Part shown: positions 51,301 to 59,100 of the stretch, piece after piece
How positions within the stretch are numbered: the first letter of the stretch is position 1
How the letters are laid out: the number at the start of each line of letters is the position of its first letter
DNA from: Clostridium sp. CS001
GTDB lineage: Bacteria > Bacillota > Clostridia > Clostridiales > Clostridiaceae
Assembly: GCF_020443565.1 (NCBI RefSeq)
Contig: NZ_JAIZZN010000015.1
Span: forward strand, 1 to 64,000
Direction of reading: 5' to 3'
Length of the DNA stretch: 64,000 nt
Notes under the pieces: model-generated
What the model was told of the DNA's origin: nothing
Seen by the model: only the letters and a program-made list of their open reading frames with translations
Database searches by the model: none
Program-made: the position numbers and the translations under genes

Positions 51301-53741
51301 TGTCCAATATAATAAACAGTGCTATCTATATCATTTTTACTTAGGAACACTGATGCCACTTTAATTAAGCTATCTATTATATACTGGGAAAGCTCAGTGT
51401 CTTCCTTGTATTTTTGTATTGATAAATAGTAATTTATAGCTACTTCCATATTTCCCTCTTGTTCATGTAAGTCTGCAAGATCTATTATAATCTTAACATT
51501 CTTAACTTGGTCCACTGAATAGTCCATTATGGCTACAGCCTTAGTTAAGTTCTTTATTGCACCACTTCTATTTTTTAGCACTCTCATATTCTCAGCATTT
51601 TTAACATAATAATGAATTATCTTTTGCACTTGTTTAGATTTCTCTAAGTGGTAAATTAATTCCTCAATATATTCTGTTCCACCCTCTGCATATTGAGTTT
51701 CAAGTACCTTTGCAGCTAATTTGTGCATTGCCGCAGAATCTTCCTCTGTGATTTTTTCATATATAAGACTTTTAAGAAACTTATTATAAAAATCAAACAC
51801 AAATCCTCTATCCTCAATTTTTTTACACAGTATTCCAGAAGAAATGAAAACCTTAACGGCTTTATCTAAATTATCATAAGGCGCCTCAACAAAGTTACCA
51901 ATCATATCTAAAGAGACGGCACTTTTAAAAATAGATATTGTTTTTAAAATACTATAACTAACTTCCCCCATTCCTTTTACTTGATTTAAAAGTACTTCAT
52001 GCATATCTGACGGAATTATAAACTTAGAATATTCATAATCCTTAGTCCAATATCCCTTATCTTTATCTATATAAATATATCCTTTATTATAAAGACTCTT
52101 TATAACTTCCTCCACGAATAATGGATTGCCTTTGGTTTTATCATATACACTTTCTGCAAGCTTATATGGCGTATTAAGCATATTTAAGAGTCCTTGAACC
52201 ATTTTAGCCACTTCTATTTCACCAAGTTCTTCTAAGAATAAATTGGTAACACCATTACTAAGTGTTATATTTTTTATGAATTCTAGGAACTTTTTATTTG
52301 ACACACACTCCCCATCACAATAAGACATAACTACCATGATATTTTTATTTGGGGACTTCTTTCTTATAAGATATTCTATAAGCTCTATTGTAAAGTCATC
52401 TGCTAAATGGAAGTTATCGATAATTATAACTATAGGTGTATTATTTATGCACTCCTCAATAAAGCCCATTGCAGAGTGAATAAGTCTAAACTTCTCTTTA
52501 TCACCACTCAATGGTTCAGACGGCATTATACTCTTTTTACCACCTAGTTCTGGTATAAACTTCACTAACTCCTGCTCGTACCTTTCTAATACTTCTGGTT
52601 CACACTCAGAAATAAATTGCTTTAGTATATCTAAAAAAGCCTTATCACTATTTTTACTTGAAGCATCTAATATAAAGCTACTATAAGTTCTTACCTTCTT
52701 TATAGAAAAAAGATACTTTATCTCCTTAAGAAAGCGTGTTTTACCAATGCCAGTTTCTCCATGAATTAAAATAGTAGAATTATAATGGTTTTTATCTTTA
52801 ATAGATTCATAGGTATCAATAACCTTCATGATTTCTTCATCTCTACCTATAATTTTTAAGTTAAAATTCAATTTTTCAATTTCTTCATTTCTATGTGAAG
52901 TGTATTCCTTATGAAAAAAAATATTTATATCCGTTACTAAATCTGAAATACTTTCGTATCTTTTTGAAGTATCGCTATTAATCATTTTTTCAATAATACT
53001 TTTTATTCTTTCATCAAAACCCTCATTGCCTTTAAATATCTCTTGAAGCTTATAATCATCAAGACTCTCAACTTCTTCACCAATAACATAATTACTATTC
53101 TTACTTTTCATATATAAAACAAAGAGTAGCATACCTAGAGAGTAAATATCACTAAGAACACTAACTTTACTTCCTTCTAATATCTCCGGTGCCTTAAAGT
53201 ACTCTTGACTATCTTGCACCTTCCAAAAATCCTGTTTTTCAAGCTGCACTGTTGGAATATCCTTAAACTTAATACACTTCTCATTACTAGCATCTCCGTC
53301 ATCAACTATTATATTAGCCAAATTAACCTCACCATAAATAACACCTTTTAAATGGAGGTAATTTATGCCTTTGCAAGCTTCTATAAACAAATCTAATAAT
53401 TCTTCAACTTGCATACCAGTAACCATATCCAAAATATTAAGACTATTTTGAACGTACTCGGTTGTGTAAAAGTAAACCTTATCATTCAACTTCTTATTGT
53501 CTAAAAGATTAATTAAAGAAAACTCATATACTGATGTTATGTTTTGACATACTATATTTGTTAAACTAGCAAACTCTTTTGTATAAAATTCTATTAAATC
53601 CTTTTGTATATATTCTAAATTAAGAATATTTAATTGAAGTGTATCGTAATTTTTCATTATGTCATTTACTACATAACTGGAAACTATCCTATTTTGTTTT
53701 ATGCATCTCACTATTCTATATCTGTTATTAATAATTTCCAT
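48303..53741 (-). CDS. Pseudokinase-ATPase-TPR-GAF-GGDEF-GAF signalling protein (1812 aa)
   Basis: Domains in order: kinase-like fold 1-275; AAA/ORC-type ATPase from about 300 with Walker A IHGETGIGKTRFL (about 328) and Walker B PIVIIIDNFHLAD; TPR-like repeats about 690-1200; GAF about 1330-1480; GGDEF about 1490-1660 with DKLTGTLTRKYLEEAL, YDLDHFKMVNDKFGHRTGD and GRYGGEEF (about 1553); C-terminal GAF. The kinase HRDxKxxN loop reads YGEVNLANI and DFG reads KDI, so it is likely catalytically dead. RETD before GRYGGEEF is an intact I-site, so the cyclase should be inhibited by c-di-GMP. All soluble. Monocistronic. It resembles kinase/AAA/GAF/output proteins of cyanobacteria and myxobacteria. 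Confidence 0.88.
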   Translation of the reverse strand: MEIINNRYRIVRCIKQNRIVSSYVVNDIMKNYDTLQLNILNLEYIQKDLIEFYTKEFASLTNIVCQNITSVYEFSLINLLDNKKLNDKVYFYTTEYVQNSLNILDMVTGMQVEELLDLFIEACKGINYLHLKGVIYGEVNLANIIVDDGDASNEKCIKFKDIPTVQLEKQDFWKVQDSQEYFKAPEILEGSKVSVLSDIYSLGMLLFVLYMKSKNSNYVIGEEVESLDDYKLQEIFKGNEGFDERIKSIIEKMINSDTSKRYESISDLVTDINIFFHKEYTSHRNEEIEKLNFNLKIIGRDEEIMKVIDTYESIKDKNHYNSTILIHGETGIGKTRFLKEIKYLFSIKKVRTYSSFILDASSKNSDKAFLDILKQFISECEPEVLERYEQELVKFIPELGGKKSIMPSEPLSGDKEKFRLIHSAMGFIEECINNTPIVIIIDNFHLADDFTIELIEYLIRKKSPNKNIMVVMSYCDGECVSNKKFLEFIKNITLSNGVTNLFLEELGEIEVAKMVQGLLNMLNTPYKLAESVYDKTKGNPLFVEEVIKSLYNKGYIYIDKDKGYWTKDYEYSKFIIPSDMHEVLLNQVKGMGEVSYSILKTISIFKSAVSLDMIGNFVEAPYDNLDKAVKVFISSGILCKKIEDRGFVFDFYNKFLKSLIYEKITEEDSAAMHKLAAKVLETQYAEGGTEYIEELIYHLEKSKQVQKIIHYYVKNAENMRVLKNRSGAIKNLTKAVAIMDYSVDQVKNVKIIIDLADLHEQEGNMEVAINYYLSIQKYKEDTELSQYIIDSLIKVASVFLSKNDIDSTVYYIGQAQLMLEKADYILGMLKAQSILASICDRNQEYEKVQDICNRCIGMCIGEYEELKVMFYNHKGLAYLRSGRTDEALLVFEENIMLCIKYNNIPILLKSLNNIGVIYGDYYQEEDKALMVFLELKELCEKNNMSSSEIGALINIGATYFSKEQYEISLQYFIESLEKCRKYEDERSIFYCYTSMASVYLNLGDYGNAYKYYEICNKELGKYPNQGKDIGEFYLLASELNYRLGDLNKANFYINEALSIYEYDESVFKWRAEILNEYIKFYLLVDGGNLSQVIEKIITIASKVSSMSSRLNILYDAIIFLHENRRQELMPPVFTEVNKINIDIKDRRVYVKKLYIDAVLDKKKNSKALSKVLEYSKRYKEIDISWKVNTEIGNCYLDKKDYLYAVIYYFEACGILKDIILQVPLEYRLTYMKQNNALKPFNRFICINNYYKSNKNTTMIAEEVISVNDEKELSYLLEQVNHKDILNNKNFIKSVKKIYSSSLHEDIHDISDVLENLQSDNAKNLELIIDYLSYITLATRGTIIISDNDQEFRVIASSDRRYELPQGEEVLFKALSRERPVLVTDGYVDTNINGDRSYSHNTLKASICIPIIMEGTNEKDYFKNERKRRNGSNHVVGYVYIESNRVLNNINKESMKDCLELSKVIGIILEKYKLRLSSSIDKLTGTLTRKYLEEALDEQIEVSSKAGSKFSLIMYDLDHFKMVNDKFGHRTGDYALKRVCDVVMSNIRETDIVGRYGGEEFIVILPNTDINDAEHVAEKLRSKIEQEKILDNRPITVSLGVAEFPLHGEWQDELVERVDQALYVAKHQGRNRYAIWNSEFSKKAKRTDRLTGIISGNVIQDHRNVLAMIELIELINIDKTREDKIYNLLGRIIEITEAQKGILFILDNDNCLEKYSRKVFENQWINIETYNKDIIQSVTNSKQGVCKIDWDIITEYDTVTGVPNWQSIMVIPLIRDDVVKGILYLTESTQTKEFGVEDFNFASTLGKIIVPIL

Positions 53742-54101
53742 ATAATCACGTCCTCAAATATCAATTAAATTTTCATTTTCTTTAAGTACTTATTTAATGT
53801 CTCGATTTAGAATATATTAAAAAATATAATGCTTTTTTAAATAGTATCATGAATTTCCTAAAATGTATACCATATTATTACATTTATTATAATGTTTTAA
53901 ATTTTTGCACTTATATATCATTATACCAAACTATTATAGTCTATATAGATTTTTTTTATGAAATATCAAATATCACTACTAAGGCAACGATTACAATAAT
54001 CTTGTTGCATGAATAAAAAAAACGGATTTGAGAAACAATAGTAATAATTGTAACGTATACCTATAATATGTTGTCTTATGTCGCTTAAATTATGAAATTT
54101 A
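53742..54101. other. AT-rich gap upstream of large signalling gene
   Basis: No gene is seen. A modest hairpin at 53984-54008 (GCAACGATT / AATC-TT-GTTGC) is the only structure noted. Promoters for the large gene (minus) and the inhibitor gene (plus) must lie here, but the base composition makes any single call unreliable. Confidence 0.45.
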
Positions 54102-54143
54102 GTGACTTACTTCCTATATAGATATCTTAAGGATGGTGATTGT

Positions 54144-54488
54144 TTGAATCAAGAATATGAAAAGCTTAAACTAAATACTCTTATTTTGAACCATAAGTTT
54201 ATAAATTTAATCCCTAACCATAATCATATGCTTATCGAACTCACTGAGTCCCCTTCCACTGGATATTGTTGGCACCATACAATCTCAGATTCCTCAGTTG
54301 TTTCTTTAGAAGAAAAAGAAGTCTTTGACTTTAACAAACCAAACATAATAGGAGGAAGTCTCCAAGTTATTTGGATATTTAGATGCTTGAAACTTGGTGA
54401 ATGTAAAATACACTTCTCTTATTATAATAGCTGGAAAAGCGATCCTTTTCCTATAGATGAATATATATATATAGTGAAAGTCGAGTAA
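54144..54488 (+). CDS. Chagasin-like (I42) cysteine-protease inhibitor
   Basis: Three conserved loops of the I42 immunoglobulin-like fold are visible: SPSTGYCWH (the NPTTGY loop that enters the protease cleft), GGSLQVIWIFRCLKLGEC and YYNSWKSD (the RPW-type loop). Known members inhibit papain-family proteases. It has no signal peptide, unlike many homologues. TTG at 54144 has AAGGATGGTGA in front; a GTG at 54102 in frame would add 14 residues but has no ribosome site. No papain-like protease gene is in the window. Confidence 0.75.
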   Translation: MNQEYEKLKLNTLILNHKFINLIPNHNHMLIELTESPSTGYCWHHTISDSSVVSLEEKEVFDFNKPNIIGGSLQVIWIFRCLKLGECKIHFSYYNSWKSDPFPIDEYIYIVKVE

Positions 54489-54491
54489 TTC

Positions 54492-54531
54492 AAAATAAAA
54501 GCCCTAGGTTATGACTTAGGGCTTTTATTTT
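54492..54531. terminator. Strong bidirectional terminator
   Basis: A 15-bp stem AAAATAAAAGCCCTA / TAGGGCTTTTATTTT with a 10-base loop lies between the convergent inhibitor and methionine aminopeptidase genes, with A/T runs on both sides. Confidence 0.9.
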
Positions 54532-54570
54532 AAAATATTATTCATAAAGTTTATGGAACTATATATAACA

Positions 54571-55434
54571 TTAAGTTAGTATTTCATATCCAGTTTCAGT
54601 AACACGTATAGTATGCTCCCATTGAGATGATAATGATCCATCTACTGTAACTGCCGTCCAATCATCCTCTAACACATCACTATCTGGGCTACCTATGTTA
54701 ATCATAGGTTCAATAGTAAAAGTCATGTTAGGAAGCAATATCATGCCTTCTCCCTTCTTGCCTATATGGGGTACAAAGGGTTCTTCATGGAATTCTAATC
54801 CAACACCATGCCCACCATAATCATATACTACAGAGTATCCATGGCTTTCTGCATGCTCCTGAATAGCATTACCTATATCTCCAAGTGTATTGTAGGGTTT
54901 AACTTGTTCTATACCCTTTTCTAGACACTCTTTTGATATGCGCACTAGGTCTATGGCTTCCTTGGAAGCTTCTCCTATTATATACATTCTATTGGCATCT
55001 CCATAATAGCCTTCTAATATGCAAGTCACATCCACATTAACTATATCACCATCTTTTAAAACAGTGTCGTCAGGTATACCATGACATATTACATCATTTA
55101 TTGATGTACATACGCTTTTCGGAAACCCTGAATAGCCAAGCGGTGCTGGATATGCATTATGTTCAACAGTATATTCGTGTACCCAAGTATTTATATCATT
55201 TGTAGTTACTCCAGCTTTTATCCTATCTGAAACCATATCAAGTATCTCATGAGTTAGTTTACAACTCTTTCTAATCCCATCTATTTGTTCCTCTGTTTTC
55301 ATAATATCTCTAGGTATTTTGTATCCTACCTTTTTCTCTAAGTTTCCTATGAATATATCTTGGTCCATATGACACTTCTTGTACTTCTTCCCACTGCCAC
55401 ACCAACAAATATCATTGCGTGATAATATGCTCAT
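54571..55434 (-). CDS. map: Methionine aminopeptidase type I with SEC-C motif, second copy
   Basis: Same layout as the protein at 12204-13073: [17 protein letters not shown] at residues 11-23, then the M24 domain with NVDVTCILEGYYGDANRM, GGHGVGLEFHEEPFVPH, FTIEPMINIGSP and WEHTIRVTE. 287 residues from the ATG at 55434, chosen for TTGGAGG upstream. The paralogues agree through most of the length, so they are duplicates or alternately expressed forms. Single gene between two terminators or gaps. Confidence 0.94.
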   Translation of the reverse strand: MSILSRNDICWCGSGKKYKKCHMDQDIFIGNLEKKVGYKIPRDIMKTEEQIDGIRKSCKLTHEILDMVSDRIKAGVTTNDINTWVHEYTVEHNAYPAPLGYSGFPKSVCTSINDVICHGIPDDTVLKDGDIVNVDVTCILEGYYGDANRMYIIGEASKEAIDLVRISKECLEKGIEQVKPYNTLGDIGNAIQEHAESHGYSVVYDYGGHGVGLEFHEEPFVPHIGKKGEGMILLPNMTFTIEPMINIGSPDSDVLEDDWTAVTVDGSLSSQWEHTIRVTETGYEILT

Positions 55435-55609
55435 TTTGTTTCCTCCAATTAAAGTTATTCTAAAAATCAATTATAGTTAAAGTTCAGCTATGCTTGATAT
55501 TTTCATCTCTTATTATAGTTTATAATTTCAAGTATTAAAACTTATTTTCATGTTTTTTGTAAATTACTTAAGGATAATCGTCATAAATCTTTCGGTATTA
55601 AGCACATAT

Positions 55610-56938
55610 CTAATTTATGACCTGTTTAGTAGCTCTTTCTATTATACTACTATCTTCACCCATTAGCACTCTTGTGCTCTTCTCAGAATTTTCAGCTCTC
55701 CATACCTCCACCTCTTCATTAAGATTATATTGACCTTTACTTTCTAATGCATCAGTTAATGGTACAATTTCATAAACCAACTTATTATCATCACTATATT
55801 TATGTACCCAAGTTGGGATATAAGATACTTCACTTATTGTAATCTCCTTAGAGGTCTTATTTTTTCTAATCTGTATGTTAACTATAAGACCATCCTCAGT
55901 ATATCTATTGTTAGTTCTTTCGTATTGCTGATTTGAAATGAAGTTCCCCATAGAGTACACTACCAAGGACTTTTTACCAGTTTCTTTAGAGGTTATAAAT
56001 TCAATGGGTTGAATAACATGCGGATGACTTCCTAAGATAACATCCACACCATAATCGCACAATTCACTTGCGATACTCTTTTGATGCACATTAGGCTTTC
56101 TTTCAAATTCGTTCCCCCAATGAATAATAAATATAATTGCTTCTGCACCCTGGCTTTTCATTTCATCAATTTGCGTTTTAATTTTATTTAAATCTTCTTT
56201 GATGTATTCATAGCTAAAAGTATTTAATAAGTTTACCACATCACTAGGAATTTCTAGTGCATTCAAAGTCTTGTTTTTCCCCTTTCTTGGGGTTTCGTAG
56301 CTGTAGCTTATAATCCCTACCTTTATACCCTTCACATCTTCTATTATATAAGGTTTTTCACCTACACTTTTCCGTGTACCAACTACCTTAAGGTTCCTTT
56401 TTTGAATTTCTGTTATAGTACTGAAAACACCGAGACTTCCGCTATCAATCGTATGGTTATTAACTGTAGATAATACATCAAAGCCACAATCCTTTGCTGC
56501 ATCAACAATACTACTAGGAGAGTTAAACCGTGGATATCCTGTGTACTTCTGATTTTCTCCAGCTAAAGTAGTCTCTAGGTTTGCAAGAGCTATATCTGCA
56601 GCTTTTATATGGTCTTTTACATACTTAAAATTATTATTAAAATTATATTCCCCTGTATTCGCATTAAGTTGTGCTTTAAGCTGATCCTCATGGACTATTA
56701 TATCTCCTACAGCTACAACGCTAGCTTCCATATAATTTGGGTTTTCCGTTAACTGCAAATCTTCTTTAATTGATATGCTCTCTTTAACAGGCAAATTATT
56801 TTTACCTTGCAGGCTATTTATACTTTCTTGCTTTTGTCCATTTTTATAATTATCACCTTGTATGTTAATAATCATTGTCCAGATAAGTACAGCTAAACAT
56901 ATACATATAATTATTAGAGCTTTAATAGATTTCTTCAT
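55610..56938 (-). CDS. CapA-family metallophosphatase-like protein, membrane-anchored
   Basis: An N-terminal membrane anchor (residues 5-27) and a linker precede the CapA/PgsA domain, a calcineurin-like fold: VVAVGDIIVHEDQL, ALANLETTLAG, LSTVNNHTIDSG, VGIISYSYETPR, IIFIIHWGNEFERKP, ILGSHPHVIQPIEF and VVYSMGNFISN. Family members act in poly-gamma-glutamate or capsule synthesis, or hydrolyse envelope phosphoesters. No pgsBC or capBC neighbours are present, so a capsule role is uncertain. The C-terminal 80 residues are family-atypical. Outward-facing. Confidence 0.85.
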   Translation of the reverse strand: MKKSIKALIIICICLAVLIWTMIINIQGDNYKNGQKQESINSLQGKNNLPVKESISIKEDLQLTENPNYMEASVVAVGDIIVHEDQLKAQLNANTGEYNFNNNFKYVKDHIKAADIALANLETTLAGENQKYTGYPRFNSPSSIVDAAKDCGFDVLSTVNNHTIDSGSLGVFSTITEIQKRNLKVVGTRKSVGEKPYIIEDVKGIKVGIISYSYETPRKGKNKTLNALEIPSDVVNLLNTFSYEYIKEDLNKIKTQIDEMKSQGAEAIIFIIHWGNEFERKPNVHQKSIASELCDYGVDVILGSHPHVIQPIEFITSKETGKKSLVVYSMGNFISNQQYERTNNRYTEDGLIVNIQIRKNKTSKEITISEVSYIPTWVHKYSDDNKLVYEIVPLTDALESKGQYNLNEEVEVWRAENSEKSTRVLMGEDSSIIERATKQVIN

Positions 56939-57224
56939 ACTACATCACCACTTTACATATTAATTAAGAGAAATTAAGTACAAAGACAATTATACCATTT
57001 TATGTATATAAATAATTATAATTCCAAATACACTTTCTCCTATTTTTCTTAAGATAATTATACATATTATGCCATCAAACCATATAATATATTGCAAAGT
57101 ATAACTTTATTACATTTTTAATAACTAATGGTATTATTTTTCCCCTTTATACTGTAAAATATATCATAAGTGAATATTTTGAATTCTATATTTTATGTTG
57201 TTCATATTGGGGTGGGATGTAATT

Positions 57225-58343
57225 ATGAGACTTGTACCAATCGAAGTTGCTAAACCAGGAGATTGTTTAGCTAAGACTATATTTGATGATGATGGAAGAG
57301 TTCTGTTAAGAGAAGGTGTTGCGTTAACTGACGCTTTTTTAATAAGAATCAAACGTCTGCAAATATTTTCTATATATATTAATGATGAATATAGTGAAAC
57401 TATAATTGAAGATGTAATAAAACCTGAACTACGCCAAACTGCTATAAAAGCTATAAAAGAAACATTCTATAGCTTTGAAAAATATAGTCAATACTCCAGC
57501 AGTGCAAGTTTTAATGAAAAAAAATTTGCTAAGGAAAAACAATCTTATTTTGAATCTATAGGAAGCATTGCCAAAGATATAATTGACGAAATTATAAGCA
57601 AAAAAAATGTAATGATTAATCTAGTAGATATTAAGAGTTTAGATAATTATACTTATCAACATAGTGTTAATGTTGCTGTAATTTCCCTAGTACTAGGTGT
57701 TCAATTGCAACTAAATCAAAATGAACTTTACACTTTATGCATGGGCGCATTGATACATGATATAGGGAAAGTGCTTATTCCAAAAGATATAGCATTAAAA
57801 CCTGGTCCGTTAACTGATGAAGAATTTAGGATTATGAAGATGCATACTACAAAAGGTTATGATTATTTAAAGGGATGCTTGGAAATATCAGCTCCTTCTA
57901 GAATTATTGCACTTCAACATCATGAAAAAGTAAATGGAACAGGTTATCCAGATAACTTAAAGGATATTTCTATAAACAGATTCGCTAGAATTGTTGCTAT
58001 TGCAGATGTGTATGATGCACTTACTTCTGATAGACCTTATAGGAAAGCTATGAGCCCTAATGATGCTGTAGAATATATCTTTTCCCATGGCGATACTCAG
58101 TTTGATTTTGAAATGGTTAAAGTATTTGCCAAGGCAGTTGTCCCTTATCCGCCCGGAACTCTGGTAAGACTAAATACTGGCGAGATCGCTGTGGTAACAG
58201 ATGTGTTTCCTAATCTTGCCTTAAGACCACAGGTTAAAGTTATAAAAAAAGGACTCGCTAATAATTCGAAAGAAGTTGGGACTAATGTTTCATTAATAAA
58301 ACATCTTGGTATAGTAATCCAAAATGTAGAATTTGATATATAA
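57225..58343 (+). CDS. HD-GYP c-di-GMP phosphodiesterase
   Basis: Degrades c-di-GMP to GMP (or pGpG). An N-terminal DUF3391-like region (residues 1-130, VPIEVAKPGDCLAKTIFDDDGRVLLREG) precedes the HD-GYP domain with metal ligands in YQHSVNVAVIS, LIHDIGKVLIP, MKMHTTKGYDYLKG and ALQHHEKVNGTGYPDNL (the GYP motif) and IADVYDALTSDRPYR. A short PilZ-unrelated tail follows. The start at 57225 has GGGGTGGGAT upstream; an in-frame TTG 30 bases earlier is less likely. It acts against the two cyclases of the window. Confidence 0.93.
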   Translation: MRLVPIEVAKPGDCLAKTIFDDDGRVLLREGVALTDAFLIRIKRLQIFSIYINDEYSETIIEDVIKPELRQTAIKAIKETFYSFEKYSQYSSSASFNEKKFAKEKQSYFESIGSIAKDIIDEIISKKNVMINLVDIKSLDNYTYQHSVNVAVISLVLGVQLQLNQNELYTLCMGALIHDIGKVLIPKDIALKPGPLTDEEFRIMKMHTTKGYDYLKGCLEISAPSRIIALQHHEKVNGTGYPDNLKDISINRFARIVAIADVYDALTSDRPYRKAMSPNDAVEYIFSHGDTQFDFEMVKVFAKAVVPYPPGTLVRLNTGEIAVVTDVFPNLALRPQVKVIKKGLANNSKEVGTNVSLIKHLGIVIQNVEFDI

Positions 58344-58349
58344 CGTCAT

Positions 58350-58381
58350 AAAGGATATTCCAAAATATCGGAATATCCTTT
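58350..58381. terminator. Terminator between HD-GYP gene and SOS-type small gene
   Basis: A 12-bp stem AAAGGATATTCC / GGAATATCCTTT with an 8-base loop, flanked by A/T runs, serves HD-GYP on the plus strand and probably the convergent small gene. Confidence 0.85.
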
Positions 58382-58384
58382 TAT

Positions 58385-58413
58385 ATTAAAATCCACTAAG
58401 GCGGATTAGCTAA
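58385..58413 (-). repeat. Fourth, divergent copy of hairpin repeat, downstream of small gene
   Basis: On the minus strand AGCTAATCCGCCTTAGTGGA then TTTTAAT resembles the leader repeats (ACCACATTAGTGGATTATTA). AATCC (58390-58394) pairs with GGATT (58403-58407). With the three leader copies it brackets the 90-residue gene. Confidence 0.5.
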
Positions 58414-58422
58414 CTCCATTTT

Positions 58423-58695
58423 CTATATACTACTAACTATGTAATCGCTTTTAAGATACTCATATTTGTTCTTACTTGCTTTAGATACTAAGTTATTATT
58501 GGCTATCTCTGTAGCTTCTTCTATGTTCTTAGCTTTAAAGGTTATAGTTCCACCATTTCTATTGTACATTCCTCCACAAATTAAATACTTAGAAGGATGA
58601 TTATCCTTATCAGTACTTTGCGTATAAGTTATTGCTAAACTGTCGTTACCTTCCTGTCTGTAGTTAATCTTAACCAATAAATCTTTTGTTTCCAT
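58423..58695 (-). CDS. Orphan 90-residue protein behind a LexA-type promoter
   Basis: I do not recognise a family. The sequence METKDLLVKINYRQEGNDSL ... YLICGGMYNRNGGTITFKAK ... ATEIANNNLVSKASKNKYEY suggests a small alpha/beta protein: strands with Gly/Asn turns, then a helix. No signal peptide, no membrane segment, one Cys. GGGGG lies 10 bases before the ATG. A consensus promoter with a perfect GAAC-N4-GTTC LexA box lies about 200 bases upstream, and three hairpin repeats fill the leader near the start. Induction by DNA damage is inferred from the box. Confidence 0.7.
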   Translation of the reverse strand: METKDLLVKINYRQEGNDSLAITYTQSTDKDNHPSKYLICGGMYNRNGGTITFKAKNIEEATEIANNNLVSKASKNKYEYLKSDYIVSSI

Positions 58696-58710
58696 TTGCT
58701 TTACCCCCAG

Positions 58711-58781
58711 TTTAATAATCTACTAGCGTAGCTTTTAATAATCTACTAGCGTAGCTTTTTAATAATCCACTAATGTGGTAA
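58711..58781 (-). repeat. Three tandem hairpin repeats in the leader of the small gene
   Basis: Units begin at 58711, 58734 and 58758 (plus-strand numbering), 23-24 bases apart: TTTAATAATCTACTAGCGTA in the first two, TTTAATAATCCACTAATGTG in the third. Each folds as a short hairpin: CTAC/GTAG in two units and CCAC/GTGG in the third, so the stem base pair changes on both sides together. The last unit ends 16 bases before the ATG of the 90-residue protein. Confidence 0.75.
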
Positions 58782-58899
58782 CTAAAATTCAGTTTAGCTG
58801 TAACTCAAGCTGCTATGTACTACGGCATAATACACCTTTTGATAATATATGTTTGCAAATACTTTACAGGTATTTTTATCCTCAATATTCTATATTCTT

Positions 58900-58928
58900 A
58901 TTATATAGAACATATGTTCGTAAGTCAA
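58900..58928 (-). promoter_or_regulatory. Consensus SigA promoter with LexA box in its spacer
   Basis: On the minus strand TTGACT (58928-58923), exactly 17 bases, then TATAAT (58905-58900). The spacer contains GAACATATGTTC (58919-58908), a perfect palindrome of the Gram-positive LexA (DinR) type GAAC-N4-GTTC. LexA bound there would exclude RNA polymerase. The start of transcription should fall near 58892, giving about 195 bases of leader. The next plus-strand gene is not near, so the target is the leftward small gene. The 425-base gap 58696-59120 otherwise shows no coding region. Confidence 0.8.
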
Positions 58929-59100
58929 TAGATTTTACAAAATTAACTTATCTCACAAGGAAAACCTTCCAGTTCTATGGATGGACAATCTCTCTTATAA
59001 TAAATATATATGCTTAGTATGTTCCTTTTATTACAACTAATTTATGTTATTTATAATACTCATTATTAGTAATACTTAATAGATTATAACGGCTACAAAA

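Noticed and set aside
48303-53741. STAND-type phage-defence protein
   Set aside because: A C-terminal GGDEF and GAF output with intact I-site points to c-di-GMP signalling; no nuclease, protease or TIR effector is present.
58775-59017. 80-codon plus-strand frame in the gap by the LexA promoter
   Set aside because: Starts within the hairpin repeat, lacks a ribosome site and has no plausible protein pattern; the promoter in this gap points the other way.
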